Shown in pieces: positions 1-7,365 of a DNA stretch of 20,378 nucleotides. The notes beneath the pieces were generated by a model. The model was not told where the DNA came from. It ran no database searches and saw only the letters and a program-made list of their open reading frames with translations. The stretch is from VGJW01 sp035286125 (lineage in GTDB: Bacteria; Cyanobacteriota; Sericytochromatia; S15B-MN24; VGJW01): assembly GCA_035286125.1 (NCBI GenBank), contig JAYKIS010000005.1:1-20378 (forward strand), given 5' to 3'. The number at the start of each line of letters is the position of its first letter. Position 1 is the stretch's first letter. The position numbers and the translations under genes are program-made.

Positions 1-422
1 TCGGGAAAACGGCACTTCGCCATGGCCCACTGCTCACCCAGCATCGGATCATCGGCGGCCGTCAGGCGGAAGGCCGGCAGCCTGACAGCGGGTGCCTCAT
101 CCTGCCGCGGCAGGTCCAGGCCGACCCGGGCGTTGGCTTCAGCCCACGCAGCCCCGGGCAGTTGCCGAACGCGCGAAGCGAAAGCTGCCGGGTCCGCAGC
201 GCTGTAAACCTCGAGGCCCAGGCGCGGCAGGCGGCGCAACGGCGCGACGCCAAGGGCCTTGCGACCCTCGAGGGCCTCGATGCCGGGTCGCCACGCAACG
301 ACGACCTCACGTACGGCGCGCGCCTGAAGACCATCCGCAGGGCCCACTGGACGGACCGGTCCGGATGGGGCGGTGCCGCAGCCAGCGAGGCCTGCGAGGG
401 CAAGGGGGAGCAAGCGCTTCAC
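1..422 (-). CDS. S8 (subtilisin-like) serine protease lipoprotein, N-terminal part, cut by the window edge
   Basis: Reading from a GTG at 422 gives 140 codons open to the left edge. The start is set by GGAGG at 431-435, 8 bases upstream. The protein begins MKRLLPLALAGLAGC, a signal peptide ending in the lipobox LAGC, so Cys15 should be lipidated. Residues about 38-105 look like an inhibitor-I9-type propeptide (VVVAWRPG, then PRLGLEVY). A segment DDPMLGEQWAMAK at 124-136 then resembles the stretch that precedes the catalytic domain in subtilases. The same order (lipobox, propeptide with PRLxxEV, then a D-P-x4-Q-W segment) occurs in the complete protease at 7366-8616, so the two look like paralogues. 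The catalytic triad lies outside the window, so activity cannot be judged. It is transcribed divergently from the OPT transporter. The call rests on this resemblance and on general family layout. Confidence 0.8.
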   Translation of the reverse strand, partial: MKRLLPLALAGLAGCGTAPSGPVRPVGPADGLQARAVREVVVAWRPGIEALEGRKALGVAPLRRLPRLGLEVYSAADPAAFASRVRQLPGAAWAEANARVGLDLPRQDEAPAVRLPAFRLTAADDPMLGEQWAMAKCRFP

Positions 423-430
423 GGCAACAG

Positions 431-435
431 CCTCC
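431..435 (-). promoter_or_regulatory. Ribosome binding site fixing a GTG start
   Basis: On the minus strand GGAGG sits 8 bases before the GTG at 422. It is the reason for choosing a non-ATG start for the left-edge protease. The signal peptide begins directly at that GTG. Confidence 0.7.
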
Positions 436-456
436 GGTCCAACTGAAAAACAGGTC

Positions 457-486
457 TTGTAAAGAAAGGTTTAACACTGGAATAAT
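457..486 (+). promoter_or_regulatory. Probable promoter for the OPT transporter, overlapping the divergent promoter
   Basis: On the plus strand TTGTAA (457-462) is followed after 18 bases by AATAAT (481-486). The -10 matches 5 of 6 consensus bases and the -35 matches 4 of 6. Its -10 shares positions 482-486 with the -10 of the minus-strand promoter, so the two polymerase sites cannot be filled at once. An alternative -10 is TAATAT at 483-488, with a less favourable 20-base spacer. Confidence 0.5.
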
Positions 487-510
487 ATCGTTTCCTACGA
501 CCCGATTCAA
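482..510 (-). promoter_or_regulatory. Sigma70-type promoter for the left-edge protease
   Basis: On the minus strand, TTGAAT (505-510) and TATTAT (482-487) are separated by exactly 17 bases. Each hexamer is close to the -35 and -10 consensus, and they lie in an AT-rich island in otherwise GC-rich DNA. The expected transcription start is near 475, giving a leader of about 50 bases before the GTG at 422. Confidence 0.7.
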
Positions 511-530
511 GCCCCATCCCGAGGTAGCCG

Positions 531-2831
531 ATGGCCGTGCATCCACCCACCCGTCAGGAACCCCCGGCCGCATTCAGGTCCTACATCCCGGATGCCTCCG
601 ATCTTCGCGAGTTCGGCATCCTGCCCCTGCTCGTCGGCACGCTGCTGGGCGCGATTTTCGGCGCCTCATCGCTCTACCTCGTACTCAAGGTCGGCCTTAC
701 GGTCTCGGCCTCGATCCCGGTGGCCGTCCTGTCCATTGCCTTGTTCCGCGTGCTGGGTCGTTTCGGCGTACGTCCGGCCACCATCCTGGAAAACAACCTG
801 GTCCAGACGGCAGGTTCCGCCGGCGAATCCATCGCGTTCGGCGTGGGCGTCACCATGCCGGCCATCCTCATCCTGGGCTTCGACCTCGAACTGACCCGCG
901 TGATGCTGGTGGCGACGCTTGGAGGCCTGCTGGGCATCATGCTGATGATTCCGCTCCGCAGGGCCCTGATTGTCCGGCAGCACGGCGTCCTCGCCTACCC
1001 CGAGGGCACCGCATGTGCCGAGGTCCTGAAGGCGGCGGCCTCTCCGGAATCGAGACTGGCGGCCAACGGAGGCATCGAAGACACCGAAGCGTCGGTTACG
1101 GCACCCGGGAGTGCGCGGGCCATCTTCGGAGGGTTCGGACTGGGCTTCGTCTACCAGGTCCTGATGTCGGGTCTCAAGGGATGGAAGGAAATTCCTGAGA
1201 AGGTCTTCGGCGCCCCCTTGGCGGGTGGCTCCGTCGGAGCGGAGGTTTCTCCGGCACTGCTGGGCGTGGGCTACATCATCGGTCCCCGCGTCGCTGCCGT
1301 CATGACGGCGGGCGGCGTCCTCGCCTACCTGGTCTTTATCCCGGCCATCCGCTACTTCGGCGGTTCCGGCGTCATTCCACCCGGACTCGTGCCCATCGAC
1401 ACCATGGTCCCCGGCCAGATCCGCGGCACCTACCTGCTCTACATCGGGGCGGGCGCAGTGGCCACGGGGGGCATCATCAGCCTGGTACGGTCGTTGCCCC
1501 TGATCGCCCACAGCATCCGGGCGGGGCTGGAAGACCTTCGGCGGACCCAGGACGGGACCACCGGCGGTCCTCGGCCCAGGACAGACCAGGATCTGCCCCT
1601 CGGCATCGTGCTGGGTGGCATCCTGCTTCTCATCGCCGGCATCCTCGCGGCCCCCTCGCTGCACATGAACCTGCTTGGCGCCCTGATGATCCTGGTCTTC
1701 GGAGCGCTCTTCGCCACGGTCTCGTCCCGGATCACGGGCGAAATTGGCTCATCGTCGAATCCCATCTCGGGCATGACCGTCGCGACGCTGCTGCTGACGT
1801 GCCTGGTGTTTCTCGGTCTGGGCTGGACGCATCACAATGACTACGTGACGGCCCTGTCCGTGGGGGCCATCGTCTGCATCGCCGCGTCCAATGCCGGCAC
1901 GACCTCGCAGGATCTCAAGACCGGCCATCTGGTCGGGGCCACGCCTCGCCTGCAACAGGTCGCCATTCTCTTCGGCGCCTTTGCCTCGGCCTTGGCCCTG
2001 GGCCCGGTCCTGCTGGGCCTCAACCAGGCAGCCACCGTGTACGTGCCTCAGCAGGTCGTCCTGACCGAAGGTGCCAGCACCAGCGTCCGCGTGGCCTTCC
2101 CGGCAGGCTTCCGAGCCCCTGCGGACGAGCTGGGCCAGGAAGAGCGGCTGGCCGGGCCCCAGGCATCCGGAGATACCGCCGTCTATCGGGTGTGGCAGCA
2201 GCAGGACCCCGCAAGGGGCCCTGTCGGCAAGTACCTCTGCCGGCCGGACGGCAGCGTGGCCTGGTTGGTGGACCCCGGCATCAACGGCAAGTGGGACAAG
2301 CGCCCCGACGGAACGACAGTCGCCAAGTACGACGCCCCGAAAGCCACGCTGATGAGCTACATCATCAAGGGCATCCTGAATCGGGAGCTGCCCTGGACGC
2401 TTGTGATCCTCGGGGGCTTCGTCAGCCTGGTGCTGGAACTTGCCGGCATCCCCTCGCTGGCCTTCGCCGTGGGCCTCTACCTGCCGCTCGCCGCCTCGAT
2501 GCCCATCATGGTCGGGGGTGCCATCCGCTGGTGGATCGACCGCCGCAAGGCGGGCGCCGAGGTCGCGGACGACCCTGCGGCCGAGGAGGGCAGCCCCGGT
2601 GTCCTGCTGGCCTCGGGCTACATCGCCGGCGGGGCCCTCGCCGGTATCGTCATCGCCTTCCTGGCCGGTGTGACGCAGTCCTTCTCGGCCTCGGTCGAGG
2701 CATGGTCGGTCGCGCACAACCCCTTCTTCGCCGGACCTTGGGCCGATGCGCTCTCCCTGCTGCCCTTCGCCGCACTCGCCGTCCTGCTCGCGCGTGTCGC
2801 CTCGGTGCGGACGGGCAGCCCTCGCGTCTAG
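531..2831 (+). CDS. OPT-family oligopeptide transporter
   Basis: A 766-residue polytopic inner-membrane protein, hydrophobic almost throughout, with about 14-16 likely membrane helices. The signature SSSNPISGMT at about 407-416 and the following SQDLKTGHLVGATP segment are typical of the bacterial branch of the oligopeptide transporter (OPT) superfamily. Members import small peptides or metal-chelate compounds, probably with protons; the substrate here cannot be read from sequence. Residues about 504-600 form one long hydrophilic loop before APKATLMSYIIKGIL, longer than in compact members of the family. ATG 531 is the first possible start, because an in-frame TAG lies at 525-527, and GAGG at 521-524 supports it. 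It is followed 42 bases later by treS on the same strand. Confidence 0.92.
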   Translation: MAVHPPTRQEPPAAFRSYIPDASDLREFGILPLLVGTLLGAIFGASSLYLVLKVGLTVSASIPVAVLSIALFRVLGRFGVRPATILENNLVQTAGSAGESIAFGVGVTMPAILILGFDLELTRVMLVATLGGLLGIMLMIPLRRALIVRQHGVLAYPEGTACAEVLKAAASPESRLAANGGIEDTEASVTAPGSARAIFGGFGLGFVYQVLMSGLKGWKEIPEKVFGAPLAGGSVGAEVSPALLGVGYIIGPRVAAVMTAGGVLAYLVFIPAIRYFGGSGVIPPGLVPIDTMVPGQIRGTYLLYIGAGAVATGGIISLVRSLPLIAHSIRAGLEDLRRTQDGTTGGPRPRTDQDLPLGIVLGGILLLIAGILAAPSLHMNLLGALMILVFGALFATVSSRITGEIGSSSNPISGMTVATLLLTCLVFLGLGWTHHNDYVTALSVGAIVCIAASNAGTTSQDLKTGHLVGATPRLQQVAILFGAFASALALGPVLLGLNQAATVYVPQQVVLTEGASTSVRVAFPAGFRAPADELGQEERLAGPQASGDTAVYRVWQQQDPARGPVGKYLCRPDGSVAWLVDPGINGKWDKRPDGTTVAKYDAPKATLMSYIIKGILNRELPWTLVILGGFVSLVLELAGIPSLAFAVGLYLPLAASMPIMVGGAIRWWIDRRKAGAEVADDPAAEEGSPGVLLASGYIAGGALAGIVIAFLAGVTQSFSASVEAWSVAHNPFFAGPWADALSLLPFAALAVLLARVASVRTGSPRV

Positions 2832-2838
2832 GTCGACT

Positions 2839-2882
2839 CCGGGCCATCTTCCTGATCCACGGGAGGCAGGAAGATGGCCCGG
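2839..2882 (+). promoter_or_regulatory. 16-bp perfect hairpin enclosing the treS start codon, with the ribosome binding site in its loop
   Basis: CCGGGCCATCTTCCTG (2839-2854) is the exact reverse complement of CAGGAAGATGGCCCGG (2867-2882), and a U-G pair (2838 with 2883) could add one more. The 12-base loop (2855-2866) ends in GGGAGG (2861-2866), the Shine-Dalgarno sequence of treS. The ATG at 2874-2876 and codon 2 lie in the 3' arm. In RNA the start codon would be buried while the ribosome binding site is presented. There is no T-run after it, so it does not look like an ordinary intrinsic terminator. A DNA operator is an alternative reading. Confidence 0.7.
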
Positions 2883-4457
2883 GATGTGTTCTATTCCGTT
2901 CGCCTGGGATCCTTCCAGGATTCGGACGGCGACGGCGTCGGAGATCTCGCGGGCCTGCGCCATCGTCTGGACCACATCGCCTCGCTGGGGGCCACGGTCA
3001 TCTGGCTGCTGCCGATCCACCCTTCCCCCGGCCGGGACGATGGCTATGACGTGGGCGACTACCTTGGCATCGACCCCAGGCTGGGCAGCCTAGAGGAGTT
3101 CCGGGCCCTTGTCGAGGCCGTGCATCAGCGCGGCATGCGCCTGATCCTCGATCTGGTCCTCAATCACACCTCGATTGCGCATCCCTGGTTCGCACGCGCA
3201 CGGCAAGCATCGGCTGATCATCCCGACCGTGCCTGGTACGTCTGGAGTCCTTCTCCGGACCGATACCGCGATGTGCGGGTCATCTTCAGGGAGGAGGAAC
3301 CCGGCAACTGGACCTGGGATGAAATCGCCGGGGCCTGGTACTGGCACCGCTTCTACCGTGAGCAGCCGGACCTGAATTGGACACATCCCCCGGTTGTGCA
3401 GGCCATGAAGGACGTCATCGACCACTGGCTTGACCTTGGCGTCGACGGCTTTCGCCTCGATGCCCTGCCTTACCTTCACGAAGCCGAGGGCACCCCATGC
3501 GAGGGCCTTCCGGCAACGCACGCTACCCTGCAGGTCATGGCAGCCCATGTTCGGGCACGTCGTCCCGACGCCATCCTTCTCGGCGAGGCCAACGGCACGA
3601 CGGAGGCCATCCGGGCCTACTTCGGCGATGGCCGGGGCTGCAGCCACATGCTCGACTTCCGCAGGATGACCGCAACCTGGCTGGCCGTCGCCCGAGAGGA
3701 AGCTGCACCCCTGGCGAAGATCCTCGCCACGGACGAGGACCTGCCCGAGGGGTGCCAGTGGGCCACGTTTCTGCGCAACCACGACGAATTGACGACGGAG
3801 CATCTGGACGAGGCAGACAAGGACGCGATCCTGGCCAGATTTGCCCCGCGCGGAAGCCAACGCCGCTTCGGTGGCGTTCGTCGTCGCCTGGCCTCATTGG
3901 CCGGTGATGCCCGGCTGTGGAGGCTGCTTCACGGCACGTGGCTTCTCGGACCAGGGTGTCCCGTCATCTGGTACGGGGATGAGATCGCCATGGCCGAGGT
4001 CCCCGGCCAGTCCGACAGGATGGGCCTGCGTACCCCGATGCTCTGGGACGAGGGCCCATCTGCAGGCTTCTCGCGCATGCCGCCCGAGGACCTGCCGATC
4101 AGGCTCGGGTCGGCCCGCGGTGGTCCCGTCTCGCGGCAGTCGGAAACGACCCGTTCGGCCCTCGGCCATATCCGTCAGTTGCTGGCCATCCGAAGGGCCT
4201 ATCCGCAAGTCGGGGACCCGGACCGCCAGGTCATCAGCGAGGGGCCCCTGCTCGTGATGCATCCCGGCAAGTCCGAGGCGGGGCTGCTGATCGCCGGCTG
4301 GTTCGCACGTAACGGCGGCGCGGTCGACGTCGCGCTCGACATGGGTCTCGAGGTCCGGGCCGAACGCATCTTCGGCGGACGCAGCCTGCGCCTCGAGGAG
4401 GGCAGGCTGCGCGGAACCCTCGGGCCGTGGGGGATGGCGGTGCTTGCCGTGCGGTAG
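2874..4457 (+). CDS. treS: Trehalose synthase (maltose alpha-D-glucosyltransferase), GH13
   Basis: A 527-residue glycoside hydrolase family 13 enzyme, likely converting maltose and trehalose into each other in the cytoplasm. Visible parts: the calcium-loop-like DSDGDGVGD (16-24), region I DLVLNH (93-98), the nucleophile Asp196 in GFRLD, the acid/base Glu238 in LLGEAN, and Asp304 in RNHDE. The stretch EGTPCEGLPATH (205-216) followed by CQWATFLRNHDELT matches the trehalose-synthase subfamily better than other GH13 enzymes. The C-terminal beta domain ends in LGPWGMAVLAVR. It is slightly short for a stand-alone TreS and has no fused maltokinase. ATG 2874 is the only possible start after an in-frame TGA at 2853, with GGGAGG 7 bases upstream. 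A related alpha-glucosidase specificity remains possible. Confidence 0.87.
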   Translation: MARDVFYSVRLGSFQDSDGDGVGDLAGLRHRLDHIASLGATVIWLLPIHPSPGRDDGYDVGDYLGIDPRLGSLEEFRALVEAVHQRGMRLILDLVLNHTSIAHPWFARARQASADHPDRAWYVWSPSPDRYRDVRVIFREEEPGNWTWDEIAGAWYWHRFYREQPDLNWTHPPVVQAMKDVIDHWLDLGVDGFRLDALPYLHEAEGTPCEGLPATHATLQVMAAHVRARRPDAILLGEANGTTEAIRAYFGDGRGCSHMLDFRRMTATWLAVAREEAAPLAKILATDEDLPEGCQWATFLRNHDELTTEHLDEADKDAILARFAPRGSQRRFGGVRRRLASLAGDARLWRLLHGTWLLGPGCPVIWYGDEIAMAEVPGQSDRMGLRTPMLWDEGPSAGFSRMPPEDLPIRLGSARGGPVSRQSETTRSALGHIRQLLAIRRAYPQVGDPDRQVISEGPLLVMHPGKSEAGLLIAGWFARNGGAVDVALDMGLEVRAERIFGGRSLRLEEGRLRGTLGPWGMAVLAVR

Positions 4458-4460
4458 AAT
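4455..4460 (+). promoter_or_regulatory. Possible -10 element for acnA at the treS stop codon
   Basis: TAGAAT at 4455-4460 matches the -10 consensus at 5 of 6 positions and lies 33 bases before the acnA ATG, but no convincing -35 hexamer is found 16-18 bases upstream. acnA may simply be co-transcribed with treS across the 35-base gap. Confidence 0.3.
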
Positions 4461-4492
4461 CGAGCAGTGGTTTCACGACTAGGGAGAGCCCG

Positions 4493-7213
4493 ATGACGCG
4501 CTACGCGGACGCCAAGCAGACCTTCACCATCAGCCCCGGACGGACCGGACACTTCCATTCCCTGCCATTCCTCGAGGCGAACGGCCTCGGTGGGGGCAAG
4601 CGCCTGCCGGTCAGCATCCGAATCGTGCTCGAGTCGCTGTTGCGCAACCTGGATGGCGAGCGCGTCCGCGAGGAAGATGTCCGGGCTCTGGCCCACTGGC
4701 AGCCCAATGCACCCCGCACCGAGGAAGTACCGTTCGTCGTCGCCCGTGTCCTGCTTCAGGACTTCACGGGCGTCCCCCTGCTGGTGGACCTCGCGGCCAT
4801 GCGTGAGGCCGTTGCGCGGCTGGGCAAGGACCCCGGCATCATCGAACCCCTCGTCCCCGTCGACCTCGTCATCGATCACTCGGTCCAGGTCGATGTGGCC
4901 GGCAGACCTGACGCGCTGGAGCGCAACCTCTCGATCGAGTTCAATCGGAACATGGCGCGGTACCAGTTCCTCAAGTGGGGCATGGGCGCCTTCGAGACCT
5001 TCGGCATCGTGCCCCCGGGCATCGGCATCTGCCACCAGGTGAATCTCGAGTACCTGGCCCGTGGCGTCCTGAGCAAGGAGGGTACCTACTACCCCGACAC
5101 GCTCGTCGGCACGGACAGCCACACCGTCATGATCAACGGCATCGGCGTCGTGGCGTGGGGTGTCGGCGGGATCGAAGCAGAGGCGGCCATGCTCGGCCAA
5201 CCTGTCTATTTCCTGCAACCCGACGTCGTGGGCGTGCACCTGAAGGGCAAGGCTCCCGAGGGTACGACCGCTACCGACGTGGTCCTCGCCATCACCGAGC
5301 TCCTTCGCAAGACCAAGGTCGTCGGCAAGTTCGTCGAGTTCTTCGGTGAGGGTGCCCGTGCACTGCCGGCGACGGAGCGCGCCACCATCGCGAACATGGC
5401 CCCCGAATACGGTGCGACGATGGGCTTCTTCCCCGTCGACGAGGAAACCTGCTGGTACCTGTCGGCGACCGGTCGCAGCCAGGAAGAGGTCGCAGCCTTC
5501 CGTGCGTACTATCAGGCCCAGGGCATGTTCGGCATCCCTGGCGAAGGCGAAATCGACTACACCCAGGTGGTCGAACTCGACCTCGGCAGCCTCGTGCCGG
5601 CCTTGGCCGGTCCCAAGCGGCCACAGGACCGGGTACCCCTGGACCGGATGACCGGCACCTTCCTGTCGCTGATGGGCGCTGCCAAGCCCGACGGCTACGG
5701 CAAGTCGGCCGAGGAAATCGCCAGCCGTCGCCCGGTCGCGGCAGGGGCCGAGGCCGGAGCCGTGGCAACCGCCTCGACGACCAGCGTCGGTCACGGTGAC
5801 GTGCTGATCGCGGCCATCACCTCGTGCACCAATACCTCCAACCCCGGGGTCATGCTCGCGGCTGGCCTGCTGGCCCGAAAGGCCCTCGCCCGCGGCCTGA
5901 AGACTGCCCCCCACGTCAAGACGTCGCTGGCCCCCGGGTCGCGGGTCGTGACCGAATACCTGAACCGCACGGGCCTCCAGCAGTCCCTGGACGCCCTGGG
6001 CTTCCAGACGGTCGGATACGGATGCACGACGTGTATCGGCAACTCGGGTCCCCTTCAGGCCGAGATCGAGGAAGCCGTCGTCCAAGGGGACCTCGTGGGT
6101 GTCAGCGTGCTCTCCGGCAACCGCAACTTCGAGGCGCGGGTTCATCAGAACATCAAGGCGAACTACCTCGCCAGCCCGCCGCTGGTGGTGGCCTATGCCC
6201 TGGCAGGCACGGTCATGAAGGACCTGACGAGCGAGCCCCTCGGAACGGACAACTCCGGCCAGCCTGTCTACCTGAAGGACATCTGGCCGACGGCCGAGGA
6301 ACTGACCGAGGTCATGGGTTCGGCGATGGACCCCGAGACCTATCGCCGCATGTACGCGGATTTGGCGAACGCCACGCCCATGTGGGGTCAGGTCGAGGCG
6401 CCCAGCGGCGCTCGCTACACCTGGGACACCGCCTCCACCTACATCCAGGAGCCCCCGTACTTCGACGGATTCGGTGCCGACCTGCCCGCGACGCCGGGGC
6501 TCAAGGGCGCACGTGCACTCGCCATGTTCGGTGATTCCATCACCACCGACCACATCAGCCCTGCCGGCGCCATCAAGGAGACGTCGCCGGCCGGTCGCTA
6601 CCTGAAGGGTCGCGGTGTCGGCAAGGTCGACTTCAACAGCTATGGCGCCCGACGGGGCAGCCATGACGTGATGGTTCGGGGAACCTTTGCGAACGTCCGC
6701 ATCAAGAACCTGATGGTTCCGGGTGTCGAAGGTGGCGTTACGGTGCATCAGCCCTCGGGCGACAAGATGGACATCTATGATGCTGCCGAGCGCTATCAGA
6801 CCGAAGGCACACCGCTGTTCATCCTGGCCGGTCAGGAATACGGCACGGGCAGTTCGCGCGACTGGGCAGCCAAGGGTACCCGCCTGCTGGGGGTACGTGC
6901 CGTGTTCGCACGCAGCTTCGAGCGCATCCACCGGTCGAACCTGGTCGGCATGGGCGTACTGCCTTGCCAGTTCCAGGACGGCACGACGGTGGAGACCCTC
7001 GGTCTCAAGGGTGACGAGACCTTCGACCTTGTGGGGGTCGAGGACGGCATCAAGCCGCAGATGGACCTGACGCTCGTCATCCGGCGAGCTGGCGGGGGCG
7101 AGAGCCGAGTGCCGGTTCGCCTGCGCATCGACACTCCCATCGAGGTCCAGTACTACCGCCATGGCGGAATCCTGCCCTACGTTCTGAGGCAGATTGTGGC
7201 GCGCGCCGCATAG
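4493..7213 (+). CDS. acnA: Aconitate hydratase (AcnA type)
   Basis: A 906-residue cytoplasmic [4Fe-4S] enzyme that isomerises citrate to isocitrate in the TCA cycle. The cluster ligands are visible as Cys445 in TSCTNTSNP and Cys511 and Cys514 in GCTTCIGNSG. Their spacing (66 and 3 residues) is that of the AcnA/IRP1 type. The swivel-domain motif YGTGSSRDW is at 783-791. Length agrees with AcnA rather than AcnB or the shorter mitochondrial form. ATG 4493 is chosen because AGGGAG lies 6 bases upstream and the protein then starts MTRYADAKQTF. A longer reading from GTG 4427 would overlap treS and add residues unlike the family. It ends in a strong hairpin. The 2-oxoglutarate dehydrogenase genes lie on the opposite strand beyond one protease gene. 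Confidence 0.97.
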   Translation: MTRYADAKQTFTISPGRTGHFHSLPFLEANGLGGGKRLPVSIRIVLESLLRNLDGERVREEDVRALAHWQPNAPRTEEVPFVVARVLLQDFTGVPLLVDLAAMREAVARLGKDPGIIEPLVPVDLVIDHSVQVDVAGRPDALERNLSIEFNRNMARYQFLKWGMGAFETFGIVPPGIGICHQVNLEYLARGVLSKEGTYYPDTLVGTDSHTVMINGIGVVAWGVGGIEAEAAMLGQPVYFLQPDVVGVHLKGKAPEGTTATDVVLAITELLRKTKVVGKFVEFFGEGARALPATERATIANMAPEYGATMGFFPVDEETCWYLSATGRSQEEVAAFRAYYQAQGMFGIPGEGEIDYTQVVELDLGSLVPALAGPKRPQDRVPLDRMTGTFLSLMGAAKPDGYGKSAEEIASRRPVAAGAEAGAVATASTTSVGHGDVLIAAITSCTNTSNPGVMLAAGLLARKALARGLKTAPHVKTSLAPGSRVVTEYLNRTGLQQSLDALGFQTVGYGCTTCIGNSGPLQAEIEEAVVQGDLVGVSVLSGNRNFEARVHQNIKANYLASPPLVVAYALAGTVMKDLTSEPLGTDNSGQPVYLKDIWPTAEELTEVMGSAMDPETYRRMYADLANATPMWGQVEAPSGARYTWDTASTYIQEPPYFDGFGADLPATPGLKGARALAMFGDSITTDHISPAGAIKETSPAGRYLKGRGVGKVDFNSYGARRGSHDVMVRGTFANVRIKNLMVPGVEGGVTVHQPSGDKMDIYDAAERYQTEGTPLFILAGQEYGTGSSRDWAAKGTRLLGVRAVFARSFERIHRSNLVGMGVLPCQFQDGTTVETLGLKGDETFDLVGVEDGIKPQMDLTLVIRRAGGGESRVPVRLRIDTPIEVQYYRHGGILPYVLRQIVARAA

Positions 7214-7229
7214 GCGCTGACGACGACTG

Positions 7230-7271
7230 GAGCAGGTCCCCCGGAAGGCAATCCTTTCGGGGGACCTGCTC
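7230..7271 (+). terminator. Hairpin terminator-like structure of acnA
   Basis: Positions 7230-7248 pair with 7253-7271 to give a 19-bp stem with a CAAU tetraloop, 16 bases after the acnA stop. The one non-Watson-Crick pair (7244 with 7257) is G-U in plus-strand RNA but would be C-A in minus-strand RNA, so the structure is tuned to acnA transcripts. No U-run follows, so it may act as a 3'-end stabiliser or an atypical terminator. Confidence 0.6.
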
Positions 7272-7311
7272 TTGGGGGCCGAAGGACCATGTGGGCTTGT
7301 ACGCCCCCAAG
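7271..7311. repeat. 9-bp inverted repeat between the two terminator hairpins
   Basis: CTTGGGGGC (7271-7279) is the exact complement of GCCCCCAAG (7303-7311), with 23 bases between. Its right arm shares bases 7307-7311 with the outer arm of the next hairpin, so the two foldings exclude each other. Confidence 0.5.
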
Positions 7312-7363
7312 CGCCGAGAGGCGAGGACTCCCTGCAGGAATCCTCGCCTCTCGGGCAGCTTGG
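7307..7363 (-). terminator. Hairpin terminator-like structure of the subtilase gene
   Basis: CCGAGAGGCGAGGA (7314-7327) pairs perfectly with 7341-7354. Three inner pairs extend it, and an outer CCAAGC/GCTTGG (7307-7312 with 7358-7363) is separated by a small internal loop. The 7328/7340 position is a mismatch on the plus strand but G-U in minus-strand RNA, so it favours the protease transcript, whose stop codon lies 2 bases upstream of the structure. No U-run follows. Confidence 0.6.
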
Positions 7364-7365
7364 CG

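Noticed and set aside
62..403. A 113-codon minus-strand frame with an ATG start at the left edge
   Set aside because: The overlapping frame from GTG 422 has a ribosome binding site, a lipobox signal peptide and a subtilase propeptide; this one has none of these.
92..1198. A 368-codon open frame on the plus strand across the divergent promoter region
   Set aside because: It overlaps both the protease and the OPT transporter in the wrong frames and strands, and crosses the promoter island. Its composition is typical of a shadow frame.
2839..2882. The treS hairpin as an ordinary intrinsic terminator for the transporter
   Set aside because: There is no T-run after the stem, and the stem contains the start codon of the next gene, so a plain terminator is the less likely reading.
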